Of a DNA stretch of 64,000 nucleotides, positions 40,206 to 51,007 are shown piece by piece (within the stretch, counting starts at the first letter, position 1; each line of letters opens with the position of its first letter). Below the pieces are notes generated by a model that saw only the letters and a list, made by a program, of their open reading frames with translations, had not been told where the DNA came from and made no database searches. Source of the stretch: Ceratothoa steindachneri (lineage: Eukaryota > Arthropoda > Malacostraca > Isopoda > Cymothoidae); NCBI GenBank assembly GCA_963969495.1, contig OZ018331.1:150207761-150271760 (forward strand), read 5' to 3'. Position numbers and translations under genes: made by a program.

Positions 40206-40976
40206 TCAATAAGTCCACCGGGAAAGGTGTCGTGCGCGAAGATCACCCAGACTGGGACATTCGACAAGAATGTGCCGAACAGTCTGGGGGGCGACGCAGT
40301 CGTTGCAATAGGGCGCAGGCGAGTACTCCATCAAATAGCGATGCGTCACACAAGTGTGCCCGATTCGGAGACGAAAGAAAACAACCTGAAGCCGCCGCGG
40401 CATTGAGGGATAGGTCCATGGGAACAGTCGCGGCGCAATGGCACGCAAATTGAGGTTCCCTTCGACCGTCTCCCATCTTCTTTGCCAAGCGGTCCGAAGA
40501 GCTGCCCGTATTCCTGCCATGTAGTCAGTGTGAGGAAGAGAGAAACGCTGGTCCGGTCGCAGAGTCCTCGCGGACTCTTTGGCGCGCTCATTCCCCGCAA
40601 TTCCTACATGTCCAGGAACCCAGCAGAAGATAATCTCGACATCTGCCCGGCTCGCCAAAACTGTGGTGCCACGGATTTCGCGAACCAGGGGATGCGGAGA
40701 TTCCAATGCCCCGAGAGCACTCAGGGCGCTTTGTGAGTGGCTATAGATCACAATCCGGTCTCCGAACCTAGCAAGTCGCGTAATCTCCCGTACCGAGTGG
40801 TGTATTGCCACCAGCTCGGCCGTGAAGACAGACGCAGCGCCTGGTAGAGCCCCGCTGACTTCAAACAGAGGGGATACGGCGTGGAAGCCGACCCCCTCTT
40901 GGGACTTGGAGCCATCCGTATACACTGGCACGGTACCAACGTGACACGATGTGTGCTCCAAAAAGGTCGAACGCAA
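40206..40976 (-). CDS. LINE A4 RNase H and zinc tail
   Basis: VYTDGSKSQEGVGF (Asp), [14 protein letters not shown] (Glu), IVIYSHSQSALS (the usual Asp of SDSQ is His here) and [18 protein letters not shown] are the RNase H blocks. CNDC...[11 protein letters not shown] is the zinc tail. The 256-codon frame opens after a shift near 40980. The D-to-H change should damage catalysis. Confidence 0.82.
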   Translation of the reverse strand: MRSTFLEHTSCHVGTVPVYTDGSKSQEGVGFHAVSPLFEVSGALPGAASVFTAELVAIHHSVREITRLARFGDRIVIYSHSQSALSALGALESPHPLVREIRGTTVLASRADVEIIFCWVPGHVGIAGNERAKESARTLRPDQRFSLPHTDYMAGIRAALRTAWQRRWETVEGNLNLRAIAPRLFPWTYPSMPRRLQVVFFRLRIGHTCVTHRYLMEYSPAPYCNDCVAPQTVRHILVECPSLGDLRARHLSRWTY

Positions 40977-41079
40977 TACTCCCGGCGCAGTACAAGCTTT
41001 GGGAGCAAAGGCGTGGCGACAAATAGCCAGGGTGGCGTCCTGGAAAGAACCAAGGGCGCCACCGGCCCGAGAGCTATAT

Positions 41080-41800
41080 CTAGCTCTCGAAGGAGTTTCC
41101 TGGCCCTAAACCCAAAGGGCTTAGGGTATGACTGGCGTCTCTCGGCGGCATAGGCACCATCGAGATCAGCTGCGGATGCAGTGAGAGCTGTTGGCGACTG
41201 AGGGAGGCGCTGGGCTCGCGCCTACAGGCGGGTGATGCACTGCACGCGGCGCAGAACGAGTGGCATCTCCCCAGCATCGACCAACAGGCTCTCAATGGGA
41301 GAAGTGAGGAAGGCACCGGTCGCAAGGCGAAGGCCGGTGTGCTGGATCGAATCCACCTTCCGCAATAAACGTTCGGCCTTGGATGCATAAAACTCGCATC
41401 CGTAGTCGAGCTTCGAACAAACAAAGAATCGATAAAAAAGTAAGGCGGTAGCCCTATCAGCGCCCCAAGCGCTGAACGTTACGGAACGGAGAATGTCCAT
41501 GGCGCGGGTACAAGAGACCCTAAGGCTGCGAATATGAGCCTCCCAGGAGAGGCGTCGGTCGAATACAAGACCAAGGAAACGGTGCGACTCAACCACATCC
41601 AGGCGTACCCCATTAAGAAACAAATCTGGGTCGGGGTGAAGCCATGGATGGCGGCAGAAGTGCACCACATTAGTCTTGCCTAAAGAAAACCGAAACCTGT
41701 GCGCTTCGGCATAGCGAGAGACGCGGTTCAATGCCTGTTGGAGTCGACGCTCCAGAGTTAGCATCTGGGCCGCGCCAAGAGAGATCGAAAGGTCGTCCAC
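41080..41800 (-). CDS. LINE A4 RT palm end and thumb
   Basis: The frame 41800-41222 starts just inside the active site (the upstream codons complete YV, giving [10 protein letters not shown]). It runs through [31 protein letters not shown] and [20 protein letters not shown], the thumb missing in A3. It ends at a stop after VQCITRL, and homology continues to about 41080 in other frames. Confidence 0.8.
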
Positions 41801-43902
41801 GTAGAGCGTAGCGAGAAAACTTCCGGCAGCACCGAGGTGATGCCGTTGATGCTCAGGGAAAAGAGTGTGACACTGAGGACACTTCCCTGCGGGACACCCT
41901 CTTTCTGCTCCTTTGGGCCGGAGAGGGCTCTCCCCACCCTTACGCGGAATCGACGATCTCGCAAAAATTCAGATATAAACATTGGGAGGCGTCCCCTCTC
42001 CCCCATCGTGTGGAGAGTCTCCATGATACCGTATCGCCATGCGGTATCATAGGCCTTCTCCAGATCAAAAAACACCGTGGCGTAGTGCTGTCTACGAAGG
42101 AAAGCCTCGCAGACGGAATTTTCCAGTCGGAGCAGAGCATCGAAGGTGGAGTGGAACTTGCGAAAGCCGCACTGTGCAGAAGACAGATGGCCTCCGCTGT
42201 CCAGAAAATAGGCTAATCTAACATTTACCAATTTCTCCATCAACTTGCACACGCAAGAGGTTAGAGAGATTGGGCGGAAACCGGTCGGAGTAGAGTGATC
42301 TCTCCCCGACTTGCGAAAGGCGAGCACAGTAGCGAATCGCCAGGAGTCTGGGAGAAGACCTTCCACCCAGATCCTGTAGAACAAATCTAACAGAAAGGCC
42401 ATGCCTCGCTCACCCAGGTGTCGAAGCATGGCGTACGGGACATCGTCCGGAACATGGGCGGTGTCCGCGCACGAAGCTAGAGCGGAACGCAACTCACTCA
42501 CAGTAAACTTGTCGTTGAAGGCTTCTCCGCCTCTGGAGGTAAAGTCCAGCCGGCGGCCTTCCGCGACATCACGACGTGCATTGAATGCTGGCGGAGCAGC
42601 ATCACGGCTAGAGAATGCGGAAAAAGCGGTCGCTGAGGATTCCGCCACGGACGCGAGGTCTGAGATTGCGGTCCCATTCTCCTGGAGAACGGGAGGGAGG
42701 TCTTGCGAGAACTTGCCCCGAATCCTTTTGACTCGCTTCCACACCTCAGCTAAAGGGGTCTTCCCGTTAAGTGAAGACACGTATGCCCGCCAAGAAGAGC
42801 GGCGGGCGTGCTTCGAAATATACCGGAACCTAGCCCTAGCACAACGAAATTCAGCGACAGTGAAATCGTTCGGCCGGCGCTTATAGCGCATGTAGGCATA
42901 ACGCTTCTGTTTGAGGGCCGTCTCACACTCGTCCGACCACCATGGGAGTGGTCGGCGTGCAAAACGGTCAGACGTCCTAGGAATAGTAGTCAGGCCCACG
43001 GCGATAAGGATGCCGGAGAAGAACTCAACGGCCTCATCTACCGACCTAAACTCCTGGATTGAGATAGAGAATTCATTCATTTCCTGAAATGCAGGCCACC
43101 GCGCCCGCGCCAAGCACCACCGAGGTGGTCTCTCAGGCGGCACTTGCCTTGAAAATGATATTTGAATGGGAAAGTGATCACTACCATGGAGGTCATTGAC
43201 CACCCCCCAATCAAAATCAGGTTGTGTATCTGAAGAGCACAAAGATAGGTCAAGGCAAGAAAATGAAGCGGTTCTCGGACAGTGATGCGTAAACTCATAC
43301 ACATTTAGGACACCCATCTCAACCTCTTCGATCAGATCGGCAAGGACTTGTCCCCTGGGATTTATGGAGTAATCGATCCAGAGAGGATGCCTGCTGTTCA
43401 GATCTCCAAGCAAGAGATAGGGCCTCGGCAACCGTGCCACGACGTGGCGGAAGTCCCCCGCGTCGAAGTCAGCTGACGGTGGAATGTACGCAGAAATAAT
43501 AGTATACCTCTTATCCAGGTGCAGCTGCACAGCCACTGCCTGAAAGGAGGTATCTAAAGAGAAAGGAAGAACGGAGACATCATGCTGGGTGTAAACCGCG
43601 CATCCCCGAGTCCAGCCATCCCGCGGTGGTGGGGTCGCAAGACCCTTATACCCCGGGAGGGCGGGCAGGGAACACACGCCTAGCATGGTCTCCTGCAAAA
43701 AAATAGCTAACGGGGAACGGGACGAGACGAGCCTCCGCAGCTCCTCCCAGTTGGCCCGGAGTCCACGGCAATTCCATTGAAGGAATATGCCCTCCAGGCC
43801 TAGCTCGAAGGAGACGCGGGGGCCCTCTTCGAATTGAAGACCCTCATAGGAATAACAGTACGCTTCCCGGGTGCAGAACCCAGGGCGCTGTTGGCCGGAC
43901 AA
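41758..43902 (-). CDS. LINE A4 ORF2 first part: endonuclease and RT fingers/palm
   Basis: The longest open frame in the window (714 codons). Endonuclease blocks: [54 protein letters not shown] and [10 protein letters not shown]. The linker includes [22 protein letters not shown] blocks: [49 protein letters not shown] and GVPQGSVLS. A frameshift near 41810 throws it out of frame just before YVDD. The start lies within the overlap with ORF1 (ends 43844), as is usual for such elements. Confidence 0.88.
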   Translation of the reverse strand: MSGQQRPGFCTREAYCYSYEGLQFEEGPRVSFELGLEGIFLQWNCRGLRANWEELRRLVSSRSPLAIFLQETMLGVCSLPALPGYKGLATPPPRDGWTRGCAVYTQHDVSVLPFSLDTSFQAVAVQLHLDKRYTIISAYIPPSADFDAGDFRHVVARLPRPYLLLGDLNSRHPLWIDYSINPRGQVLADLIEEVEMGVLNVYEFTHHCPRTASFSCLDLSLCSSDTQPDFDWGVVNDLHGSDHFPIQISFSRQVPPERPPRWCLARARWPAFQEMNEFSISIQEFRSVDEAVEFFSGILIAVGLTTIPRTSDRFARRPLPWWSDECETALKQKRYAYMRYKRRPNDFTVAEFRCARARFRYISKHARRSSWRAYVSSLNGKTPLAEVWKRVKRIRGKFSQDLPPVLQENGTAISDLASVAESSATAFSAFSSRDAAPPAFNARRDVAEGRRLDFTSRGGEAFNDKFTVSELRSALASCADTAHVPDDVPYAMLRHLGERGMAFLLDLFYRIWVEGLLPDSWRFATVLAFRKSGRDHSTPTGFRPISLTSCVCKLMEKLVNVRLAYFLDSGGHLSSAQCGFRKFHSTFDALLRLENSVCEAFLRRQHYATVFFDLEKAYDTAWRYGIMETLHTMGERGRLPMFISEFLRDRRFRVRVGRALSGPKEQKEGVPQGSVLSVTLFSLSINGITSVLPEVFSLRSTWTTFRSLLARPRC

Positions 43903-45624
43903 AGCGCTGGAGGCGCTGTCGCCTTCGAGGACTTATTGGGGGAGGTTGGGCTCGCCATGCGAGTCTTTTCCTCCCTCCGCTTCGAAACCTTAGGCGGGCG
44001 TTGCGGCTTCGGAGGCGGGGGGCCCTCTTTTCGAGGAACCACCGTCTCCGAGCGACTCGCTCCCCTCGGGGCGTGGGCGAAGGAGCCGAAGCTCCTTTGT
44101 TGCTGTCCTCCTTTCGGGGAACAGCTTTAGGAACCCCCGAAGATAGCCTAGTGACCATCTTCAGGGGTGTTGCCTCCTTTAAGTCTAACGACTCGGTGGA
44201 GGCGCGTGGCCGTTTCGCCTTGCGGGAAACGGTCACGCTGGGGGAAGAGGGGGGAGCCCTGGTTTTAGCCGGGGTTGGGTATGAACCCTTTTTGCTGCCA
44301 GCTTTACCAGAGGAGCGCCCGGGTTGGGTAGAGCCCGCAGAAGGGCTGCGAATGGGCGCGGAAACATCCGTGCTCGTTGGCCTGGATGGGCTAGGAGCAG
44401 AGGGTGCCTTTCTAACTATTGAGGCATATGACGTCCACGGCAGAGCCGGGCGCGCCAGGACCAAGTCCTTAGCCTCGCGGAATGAGAGTCTATCCTGGGC
44501 CTGAACGGACAGGATTTCTTTCTCAAGGAGATATGCACCACATTGCTTCGAAGAAGCAGGGTGCGGCTCTCCGCAATTGACACACTTGGCCACACACGAT
44601 TTGGACTTATCGTGTGCGACCTTGGAGCAATTTACACAAACTTCGGGTGACCCCGACTTTGCACGTCTACATGAGCGATTCGTATGGCAAAAGCGGTGAC
44701 AGTAATAGCACCGCGGCGGCAGTGGCACGAATGCCTTCACGGGGTAGCGGTACCAACCAGCACGCACCGACTCAGGGAGCTTGTCACAGTCGAACGTGAC
44801 GAAGAGTTTAGGGGTGGGTCTCGAGGCCCCTCCCTGTTTTCTCATCACACGTTCGACCTTGACCGCCCCATGGTCGGCCAGCTCTAGGGTGATGTCCTCA
44901 ATGGAGTAGTCAACGAGTTCCCTCGCATAAACTACTCTTTTTCCAAAGTTCATAGTATAGTGCGGCGTCACACTCACCGGGGTGCCATGAAGTGCCCGAA
45001 GAGCACTTATCTTGGCCGCCTCGGCGGGATTCGCCTCATTCGCCAGAAGGCTCCCGTCCGAGAAACAGGTCCCCTTCGGCTCTCTACCAATTGCACTAGC
45101 TAATCCTCTCGTCTGATCGATCATGTTGCCCTTGGACAACATGGTGCCATCAGTGGAGCGAATAACGAGGAAGCGTTTGAAGCCAGCGGGCTCGAAAACG
45201 CCAGGTAACCTCTGAATGAGGGGCCCCGATGTCATCGAGGCTCCGCCCTGTGCACTCTTGGTATTAGTTTTAGTCAGGGGTCCGCAACCGGGCGGGCAGA
45301 GAGGGCGGATGTGCCGATCTTGGTTTGGTCGCTTGCCAGAGTGGCAGCAGACCCATCCGTCCTCACGGCCCCCGCGGATGGGGAGGAGCCTCGAGTCTTC
45401 TTAGTCTTTCTTGTCTTTTTCTTCTTTTTAGGAGGGGAGGGCGGGGAATGAACCCGCTTCTCTCCTCCGCCGACAGAAGACCCTAGGCCAGATGGACCTG
45501 GCTCAGCCAGGTCCTTCTCCGAAATGGAGAAGGTCCTGGTCGTCGTAGGGGCACCTGTCGGAGGAGATCCCTCCCCTCCTTGTGCTGCTTCGGAGGCCCC
45601 AGCCATTTGAGGAGGACCTTGCAT
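43844..45624 (-). CDS. LINE A4 ORF1 (gag-like zinc-knuckle protein)
   Basis: The main frame (45235-43844, 463 codons) has [35 protein letters not shown], and knuckles [29 protein letters not shown] and [16 protein letters not shown] long Ser/Pro/Arg-rich tail follows. The N-terminal Gly/Ser/Pro-rich stretch is in a second frame (45624-45274), separated by a shift near 45270. The ORF overlaps the start of ORF2. Confidence 0.85.
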
Positions 45625-46760
45625 AGGGGCGGATTCAGGTTCGGTGCTTGGCGCCGAGCCCGGATTCCCCCCCCCATGGAAGGCCCTACCGTCTAAGGCT
45701 GGGTCTCCTCAAGGACCATGTCTATCACAGGAGGGGCCTCCAGTTGGCCATCCCCTCCCAGGACATCGCAGGTCCCGTTGGCAGCGTCAAGAGTCATTTG
45801 TGGGGAGGCACAAGCCTTAACCCCGGCAAGGTTTAAGATTCTTGCCAGCAGGTCTTTTGAGGGAAGCGACCGAAGGGGCCTGGCTTCCCTCTCCCCCCTA
45901 AGGGGGTTTGCCCTACCGAGCCGCTTCTATGTGGAGCGGCTGGCTAAGGGCTGCCTGCTGGCTTTGGTGGCAGTCCCCTTGGAAAGAAAAGAGGGGACTG
46001 CCGCTGGAAAAAGGGAGGTGCCCGAAAGCACCTCCAGAGAAGGTGGTGAGGGGGAGTCCCCTGCACCCGTAGGCGAAGGAGAGGAGTAAGCCTCCTCTCC
46101 GGTTAGAGAAATATGGAGGGTCCCCTGTGCAAGCACAGGGGGGGGGCCTCCATTTTTTTGCTGGAGCTGCCCGAGGGCGGCTCCGTCGATGTTTCAGGGG
46201 AAGTTGGGGGTTGAGGGGTTTTTTTTTATCTTCATCATTGGGCGTGGTGACCCTCTTTTTTATACGGGATGCAATCGCGCACACCTCTCGCAGTAGCCCG
46301 CACTGCGGAGGTGCTTACAAGCCCGGCAGATCCAGGCGCCGCCAGTTGGGACCACCCCTCCCGCCTGGTGGCCTGGCAGTCCATCGGCATGGTGGCTCCA
46401 CCTTAGACACGGCCTAAAATATATAGATTGTGAAGAGGAGAGGAAAAGGGATGTGAGGAAGGTATGGGTGGGGATGAAGCAGGTTGTTAAAAAATAGCCA
46501 CCCCAGACCGGAGCTCAGGGGTTAGGGAATATTGTCCCCCACCCCTTCAGCCTCGATGCGGGACGGTTGGCTGAAAGGAAGGTCAGCATCTATCCTGTGA
46601 AATTAGAGGCTGACCAGAGAAAGTTGTGGGAGAGGTTGTGTGAAAAGAGAGGAAACAAGTATTTTGAAGGAAGGAAGAGAGGCTAAGCTGGGGCCGGACG
46701 GGGTGCTGAGTCCCGTCAGCACGGTGGCTAGGATGGCAAATCGCCGCACCCCTTACGGGG
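45625..46760 (-). promoter_or_regulatory. LINE A4 5' region (ORF1 N-terminus and 5' UTR)
   Basis: This aligns with 23650-24790 of A3 along its length, including the block AAATTAGAGGCTGACCAGAG and the 5' terminus CCCCGTAAGGGGTGCGGCGA on the minus strand. The 46380-46760 part is non-coding in both copies and probably includes the internal promoter that full-length LINEs need. No promoter motif was identified. Confidence 0.55.
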
Positions 46761-47138
46761 TGCATCTACAGGAATGAGTCCAGAATACCTCCCTCCCAAT
46801 ATAATCATCTAATCTGCATTTGAAAAAATTCAGGTTTGGACTGTCTACCGTCTCAGATGGCAAACTATTCCAGTAATCTACCTCTCTATTGGTGAAATAA
46901 TATTTTCTAACATCCAACCTACACCTCTGTTTTTTTAATTTTTAAGTGGTGACCCCTAGTCCTATTACTACCTTCCAACTCAAATAACTTGCTAAAATCC
47001 AACTTATCCATACCAGAACAGATTTAAAAAAGCTCAATCATATCTTCCCTCACACATCTTTCAAATGAGAACATATTTATACCCATATTTAGTATCCTCA
47101 GTCTATCTTCATATTCAAGGTGCTTCACGAAGGTATTA
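46761..47138 (-). pseudogene. LINE C 3' coding fragment, right of LINE A4
   Basis: The minus strand reads HLEYEDRLRILNM, then MFSFERCVREDMIELF and the DFWNKLPS-type region, matching 35840-36130. Together with 39873-39976 this is one old LINE C copy that A4 entered. It stops where the MITE arm at 47139 begins. Confidence 0.78.
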
Positions 47139-47279
47139 TGGTAAATATGTAGATTAGCGGCTTGACCGAAAAAGTGGATGGTTACTTCCCACACGAGCCG
47201 TCCCCCTAAATGTACTCCCAAAACATGAAACATTTTAGAACACGGACGGAATAGTACATCCCATCGTTCGAGCAGTTAA
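47139..47279 (-). mobile_element. MITE family arm (third locus, left)
   Basis: It begins GGTAAATATGTAGATTAGCG and continues with the reverse complement of the TGTTCCAAAATGTTTCAC block of MITE 1. Only the right half of the MITE is present, in minus orientation. A matching arm in plus orientation lies at 50693-51007. Flanks (GGTATTAT and TATTGAAG) show no TSD. Confidence 0.7.
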
Positions 47280-48220
47280 TATAAATATTGGTAACACTTC
47301 AGTTTCGGGGCGCACGGTAGGTGGCGCTGTTTATAGGCTACCATATATGTCTTATGATGTCAGACGGTAGCGTCAGATGTGAACAATTACGGCGTTATAT
47401 TTTTTTTGTATATGAGTATATACTAGGGGGCTGCGCCCCCAGACCCCCCCCCCCCCCCCAATTGATTGAAACTCAGGATCATCGCAGGGTGGTTTCCCCG
47501 CAGTGATATCTTCCCACGAGCAGTCCCCTTGAATTTACTGTTTTTTTTTCCACCAACAGCTTTTTACTGGCAGAAAAACCTAACGTAATGACAAACAATA
47601 CTTACTTTTATATGTTTCTTGGTTAGTTTATGCTCCTCTAAATAATCAAAGTTTTTCGCGGTCATGCAAAATAAACCCGAATTCTAATAACGAAGAAGCA
47701 CAACTAGAGCACGAAAAAGCCATAACGAAACAGAAATGATGATGATGTACGCAATTTTCGAAAAGAGATGTTATAGTGGAAGATATAGTGGGTGAAAAAT
47801 TAAAGATGGGGGGGGGCATCACTTTATTTTTGGTTACTTTTTACTTTATTTGCATATTTTATTTTTGTGTCTTTATGTTTTCATGTGTTTGTAGTGTTCT
47901 TCTTACTGTATTTTTGTGTCTTCTTCTCTGTCTTTTTACTTTTAGTTTAATATTGTTGTTGGTTTTCAGCATTCAAGCCTTTGATAGCTTATTTGCCGAC
48001 AATGCAGTTTTTGTAGTTTGTAGTCACATTTTACGTGTGTAGATGTATGGGATTAGTTGTGTTGTGATTTGACGCTTTCATGTGTAAATTGGGGTTATGT
48101 TGTTACGTGTACATAGTTTTGTGCTTGGGAACCGGCTTCTGCGTCAGGCTTTCGCCCGTAGCCACACAGGTATATTCAGCCTGCCGCCTGCTCCCTGGAG
48201 GTTTGGAATGACATCGTCCG

Positions 48221-49125
48221 TTAGAGTGGACCAGATCTTCTTGCCCAGTTTCTGGGTGATGACACTGATGGGCTCCAGACATTTCCTCCAGTGCAGGACG
48301 CTTTGCCTGACACGGTACGCCTTCTTACTTTATTAATAAGCAGAGAGGCAGTGTTCTGGATACGCTGGAGCCTTTTCATAGAGGTTTTGTTGGCCACTTG
48401 GGACACCACTGCGGGGTAGATCAGCATAGCCCGGACATACATCATATATAATTTTCTGATGTTAGCCGAGCTAAGATCTCTAAACCTGTAGAGTTTGGAG
48501 ATTTCTCTCTTCGCCAGGTTCCGCCTCTCCGTGTGGTGTCTCGAGTATCCATGGTCGGTGATTTTAAGGCCCAGGACGGTGCCTTTGGCGGAGTAGCCGT
48601 ACCTCCTCCCATCTATGATGATGGGCCATGTCAACTCGCGGTTCAACGGGACAATTTTGAACTTGTCCCTGTTGGTCCTGATTTTCCATCGTTTCTCGTA
48701 TCGGCTGATGTTGTTGATTTCCGCTATAGTACGGTCCGCCTGCACCCTTGCTTTCCTCTCCGGGCACGGGACAATTTGTGTGACGTCATCTGCGTATTGC
48801 AGATACATCGTGTCCCTGTGCACCGGAGTTGGAAGGTCGATGGTGAAGACCAAGTAAAGCAGAGGACTCAGGCAGCTTTCCTGAGGGACGCCTGACTTTA
48901 ATTCGAATTCGGGGCCTTTGTGCCCTTCAATCATGAGACATGCCCTTCTGTCCATGATGAAGTCACTCAGGATCCTTTCCAGGATTGGGTCTAGCTGGAG
49001 GTTCAGGATCTTGTATTGAAGTCCTTCCAGCCAGACTTTGTCGAAGGCCTTCTGCACGTCCCTCAACACAATGTCTACATAGAACCTGTTCGCTTGGGTG
49101 TATGCTACTTTCTCAGTCAGGAGCG
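48221..49125 (-). pseudogene. LINE J RT palm and thumb
   Basis: LRDVQKAFDKVWLEGLQYKI (first Asp), LKSGVPQESCLSPLLYLVF and the box LQYADDVTQIVP are RT motifs. The thumb includes KITDHGYSRHHTERRNLAKR and LYMMYVRAMLIYPAVVSQVA. It is joined to the upstream frame by a shift near 49120. The frame runs past true homology near 48330. Confidence 0.8.
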
Positions 49126-49719
49126 CCAGGGCGGTGTCTGTGCCCCTTTTTTGCGGAACCCGTGCTGTTGTGGGTTGTGCGCTCCTAACTCGCTCAGTTG
49201 AGCTTGTAGCCTATTAGCTAAAATATTTTCAAAGATTTTACCCTGCATCTCAAGAAGAGAGATGGGGCGATAGATTGCCACCTGGTCTGGGGGCTTGTTT
49301 CCCTTTGGGATAAAGATGATTTTGGCCATCTTGTATCCATCCGGGATGTAGCCTGTATTCAGGGCGGCATTCATCGTGTTTGCCAGTCCCTGAATAATTT
49401 GCCTTGGGGCATTTACGAGGTTAAGTTTCGTAATTCCAGACCAACCTGGAGCCCTCTGCTTGAAGGACCTTATGGTGTTCAAGGTCTCTTCTACAGTAAT
49501 CGGGCATCCGTGGTTAGCCATCACTCTTTCCTGTGATACTTGCGGATGGGGGTGGGTTCTATGTATCATTGTGCCGAAGTCGTCGAGCAGTTGATCTTCG
49601 AAATCCTGGTTGAAGTCGTCGTTCTCCTCTGGCGTTATAGCGAAAATCGTCTGCCAATGTGATCTAAATCTTCTTTCGAGAGACTCTGGATCCTCTATGA
49701 TGTCGTCTCCTTCCTTCAT
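49117..49719 (-). pseudogene. LINE J linker and RT fingers
   Basis: Contains FKQRAPGWSGITKLNLVNAP (motif 0), KMAKIIFIPKGNKPPDQVAI, YRPISLLEMQGKIFENILAN and QQHGFRKKGAQT. The last residues after GAQT are out of frame because of the shift to the palm frame. Confidence 0.8.
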
Positions 49720-49950
49720 TTTGGTTCTGGGTCTGGGAGGTAATCCCCTAATTCTCCGGATGTTATTCTAGAATTTTACGGGATCACTCTCCCTGTCCAG
49801 CTTTCCGATGATGTCATTCCATATCGTCGTCTGTTTTTCTAGTATGATGTTTTTCATTTCCAAGCTTAGATGTCTCATTCTGGCCGCCCTTTTCCTATTG
49901 GTACCTGTCCTGCCGATCTCATCATAGATTGCTCTATGTTCACGGGCGAT

Positions 49951-50394
49951 TTATCTCATCTCGTCCGTCCACACAGGTTGTGGGAGCATTTTATAGGAGA
50001 TTCTGAGAACACATCTCTCGTCAGCTTGAATGAGGAGATCGGTGATCTTGCTGATCTCCTCATCAATTTCTTCGAGATTAGCGTCTCCCAGATCAGTTGG
50101 TTGGTATGTACTGAGTATCTCTCTATATAGCTCCCAGTCAGCTTTCGCGTAACTTTTCCTGAGTGTGACGGGCTTGAGTATTGGTGCTAGCGAGATGGTA
50201 GTGAGAATCAGGATGTGGTCAATCGGAACCACTGGCCCGGGCTCATTGACAATGTTGAAGGGGAAGTTTTTAGATGTCAACACAATGTCCGGCTTTGTTG
50301 CTGAACATTGTGTTATGAAGGTCGGGAAATCTGGCCCGGCCCTCTGGAGTCTGTCTCTTATCAGACTAAAAGTTACAAATACCCCAAACAACAA
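49951..50394 (-). pseudogene. LINE J endonuclease C-terminal part
   Basis: PDIVLTSKNFPFNIVNEPG and VVPIDHILILTTISL stand where the last endonuclease block (Ser-Asp-His) is expected; the Ser is replaced here (PIDHI). The sequence continues into the linker VWTDEMR. The N-terminal two thirds of the domain are missing because of 5' truncation. Confidence 0.7.
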
Positions 50395-50520
50395 AAAATA
50401 TAACGCCGTGATTGGTTACATCTGAAGCTACCGTCTGACTTCATAAGAGATATATTGTAGCCTACTAACAGCGCCACCTACCGTGCGCTCCAAATTTGAA
50501 GTATTACCTAAATATTTACC

Positions 50521-50692
50521 ACGGAATTCTTCATTTCATCATACATGCATTTATTGCTATCGGTGTATTAGTGATTGATTGCAATATACGGTTTTTGATA
50601 GCGAAGCTAACACCATGGTTGCGTCATTCCTGAGTTGAGTAGCCCATCCAGCAGAATGTGTAGCCGCCACAATCCTTTACCAAGGAACCTTC
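50521..50692. other. Spacer between T2 and the MITE arm
   Basis: AT-rich, no feature recognised. It may be the ancestral sequence between two insertions. Confidence 0.5.
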
Positions 50693-51007
50693 ATTGGGGC
50701 GTACTATTTCGTCCGTGTTCCAAAATGTTTAACGTTTTGAGTTTCAATAAATTGGGGGGTCTGGGGTGCACAGCCCCACAGTATATAACCTAATTGTTTA
50801 TAGACTGATGTCCTGACGTTTACAGAGTTGAATGATTTAACCAAATCATGTCAGCACCTTTAATCGTTTTGCGAATTATAATGGGGGTGGGGGTAGGGTC
50901 TGACGTCAGACGACTCAAACGCGCAAGAATATTCCGGCAGGGGTGAACGAAAGGTAAACACACATAATTCCACTTTTTCGGCCGAACCGCTAATCTACAT
51001 ATTTACC
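50693..51007 (+). mobile_element. MITE family arm (third locus, right)
   Basis: Contains TGTTCCAAAATGTTTAAC, the palindrome CTGGGGTGCACAGCCCCA (about 50761), the GACGTCAGA block and the terminus CCGCTAATCTACATATTTAC-C. It lacks the left terminal repeat. Confidence 0.75.

Larger units (their letters stand above)
39977..46760 (-). mobile_element. LINE family A, copy A4, full-length (about 6.8 kb)
   Basis: The same structure as A3 and the most complete copy: it retains the RT thumb that A3 lacks. A T-run from 39977 is the poly-A tail. Direct repeats TGCATCCACAGAA (39961) and TGCATCTACAGGA (46761) match at 11 of 13, so the TSD has decayed and A4 looks older than A3. The site is inside a LINE C tail. 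The 5' end coincides with that of A3, so both are probably true full-length ends. Confidence 0.9.
48100..50395 (-). mobile_element. LINE J, Jockey-like, 5'-truncated, inside T2
   Basis: The minus strand carries the end of an endonuclease, an RT and a short 3' region. It begins abruptly at 50395 next to the T2 arm. No RNase H is recognisable, which fits the Jockey branch. The 3' end is not sharply defined; a non-coding, T-rich 3' part reaches about 48050 or below. Confidence 0.72.
47280..50520. mobile_element. TIR element T2 with about 125-bp terminal inverted repeats, carrying LINE J
   Basis: 47290-47405 and the reverse complement of 50396-50520 share CGCACGGTAGGTGGCGCTGT, GTCAGACGGTAGC and ACGGCGTTAT blocks at about 80% identity over the full arm. 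The right end is ATATTTACC, like the MITE family. Inside the left arm a G/C palindrome (47424-47444) and AAACTCAGGATCATCG match MITE 1 interior. No transposase is seen; the interior is occupied by LINE J and a T-rich stretch (47530-48090). Confidence 0.75.

Noticed and set aside
47776..48042. 88-codon hydrophobic frame that could be read as a membrane protein
   Set aside because: It comes from a T-rich low-complexity stretch inside T2 and has no conserved pattern.
47139..51007. A single large transposon bounded by the MITE-type ends
   Set aside because: Both ends carry the same half of the MITE, no TSD matches across them (GGTATTAT versus TATTGAAG), and a second TIR pair lies within, so separate insertions or rearrangement are more likely.
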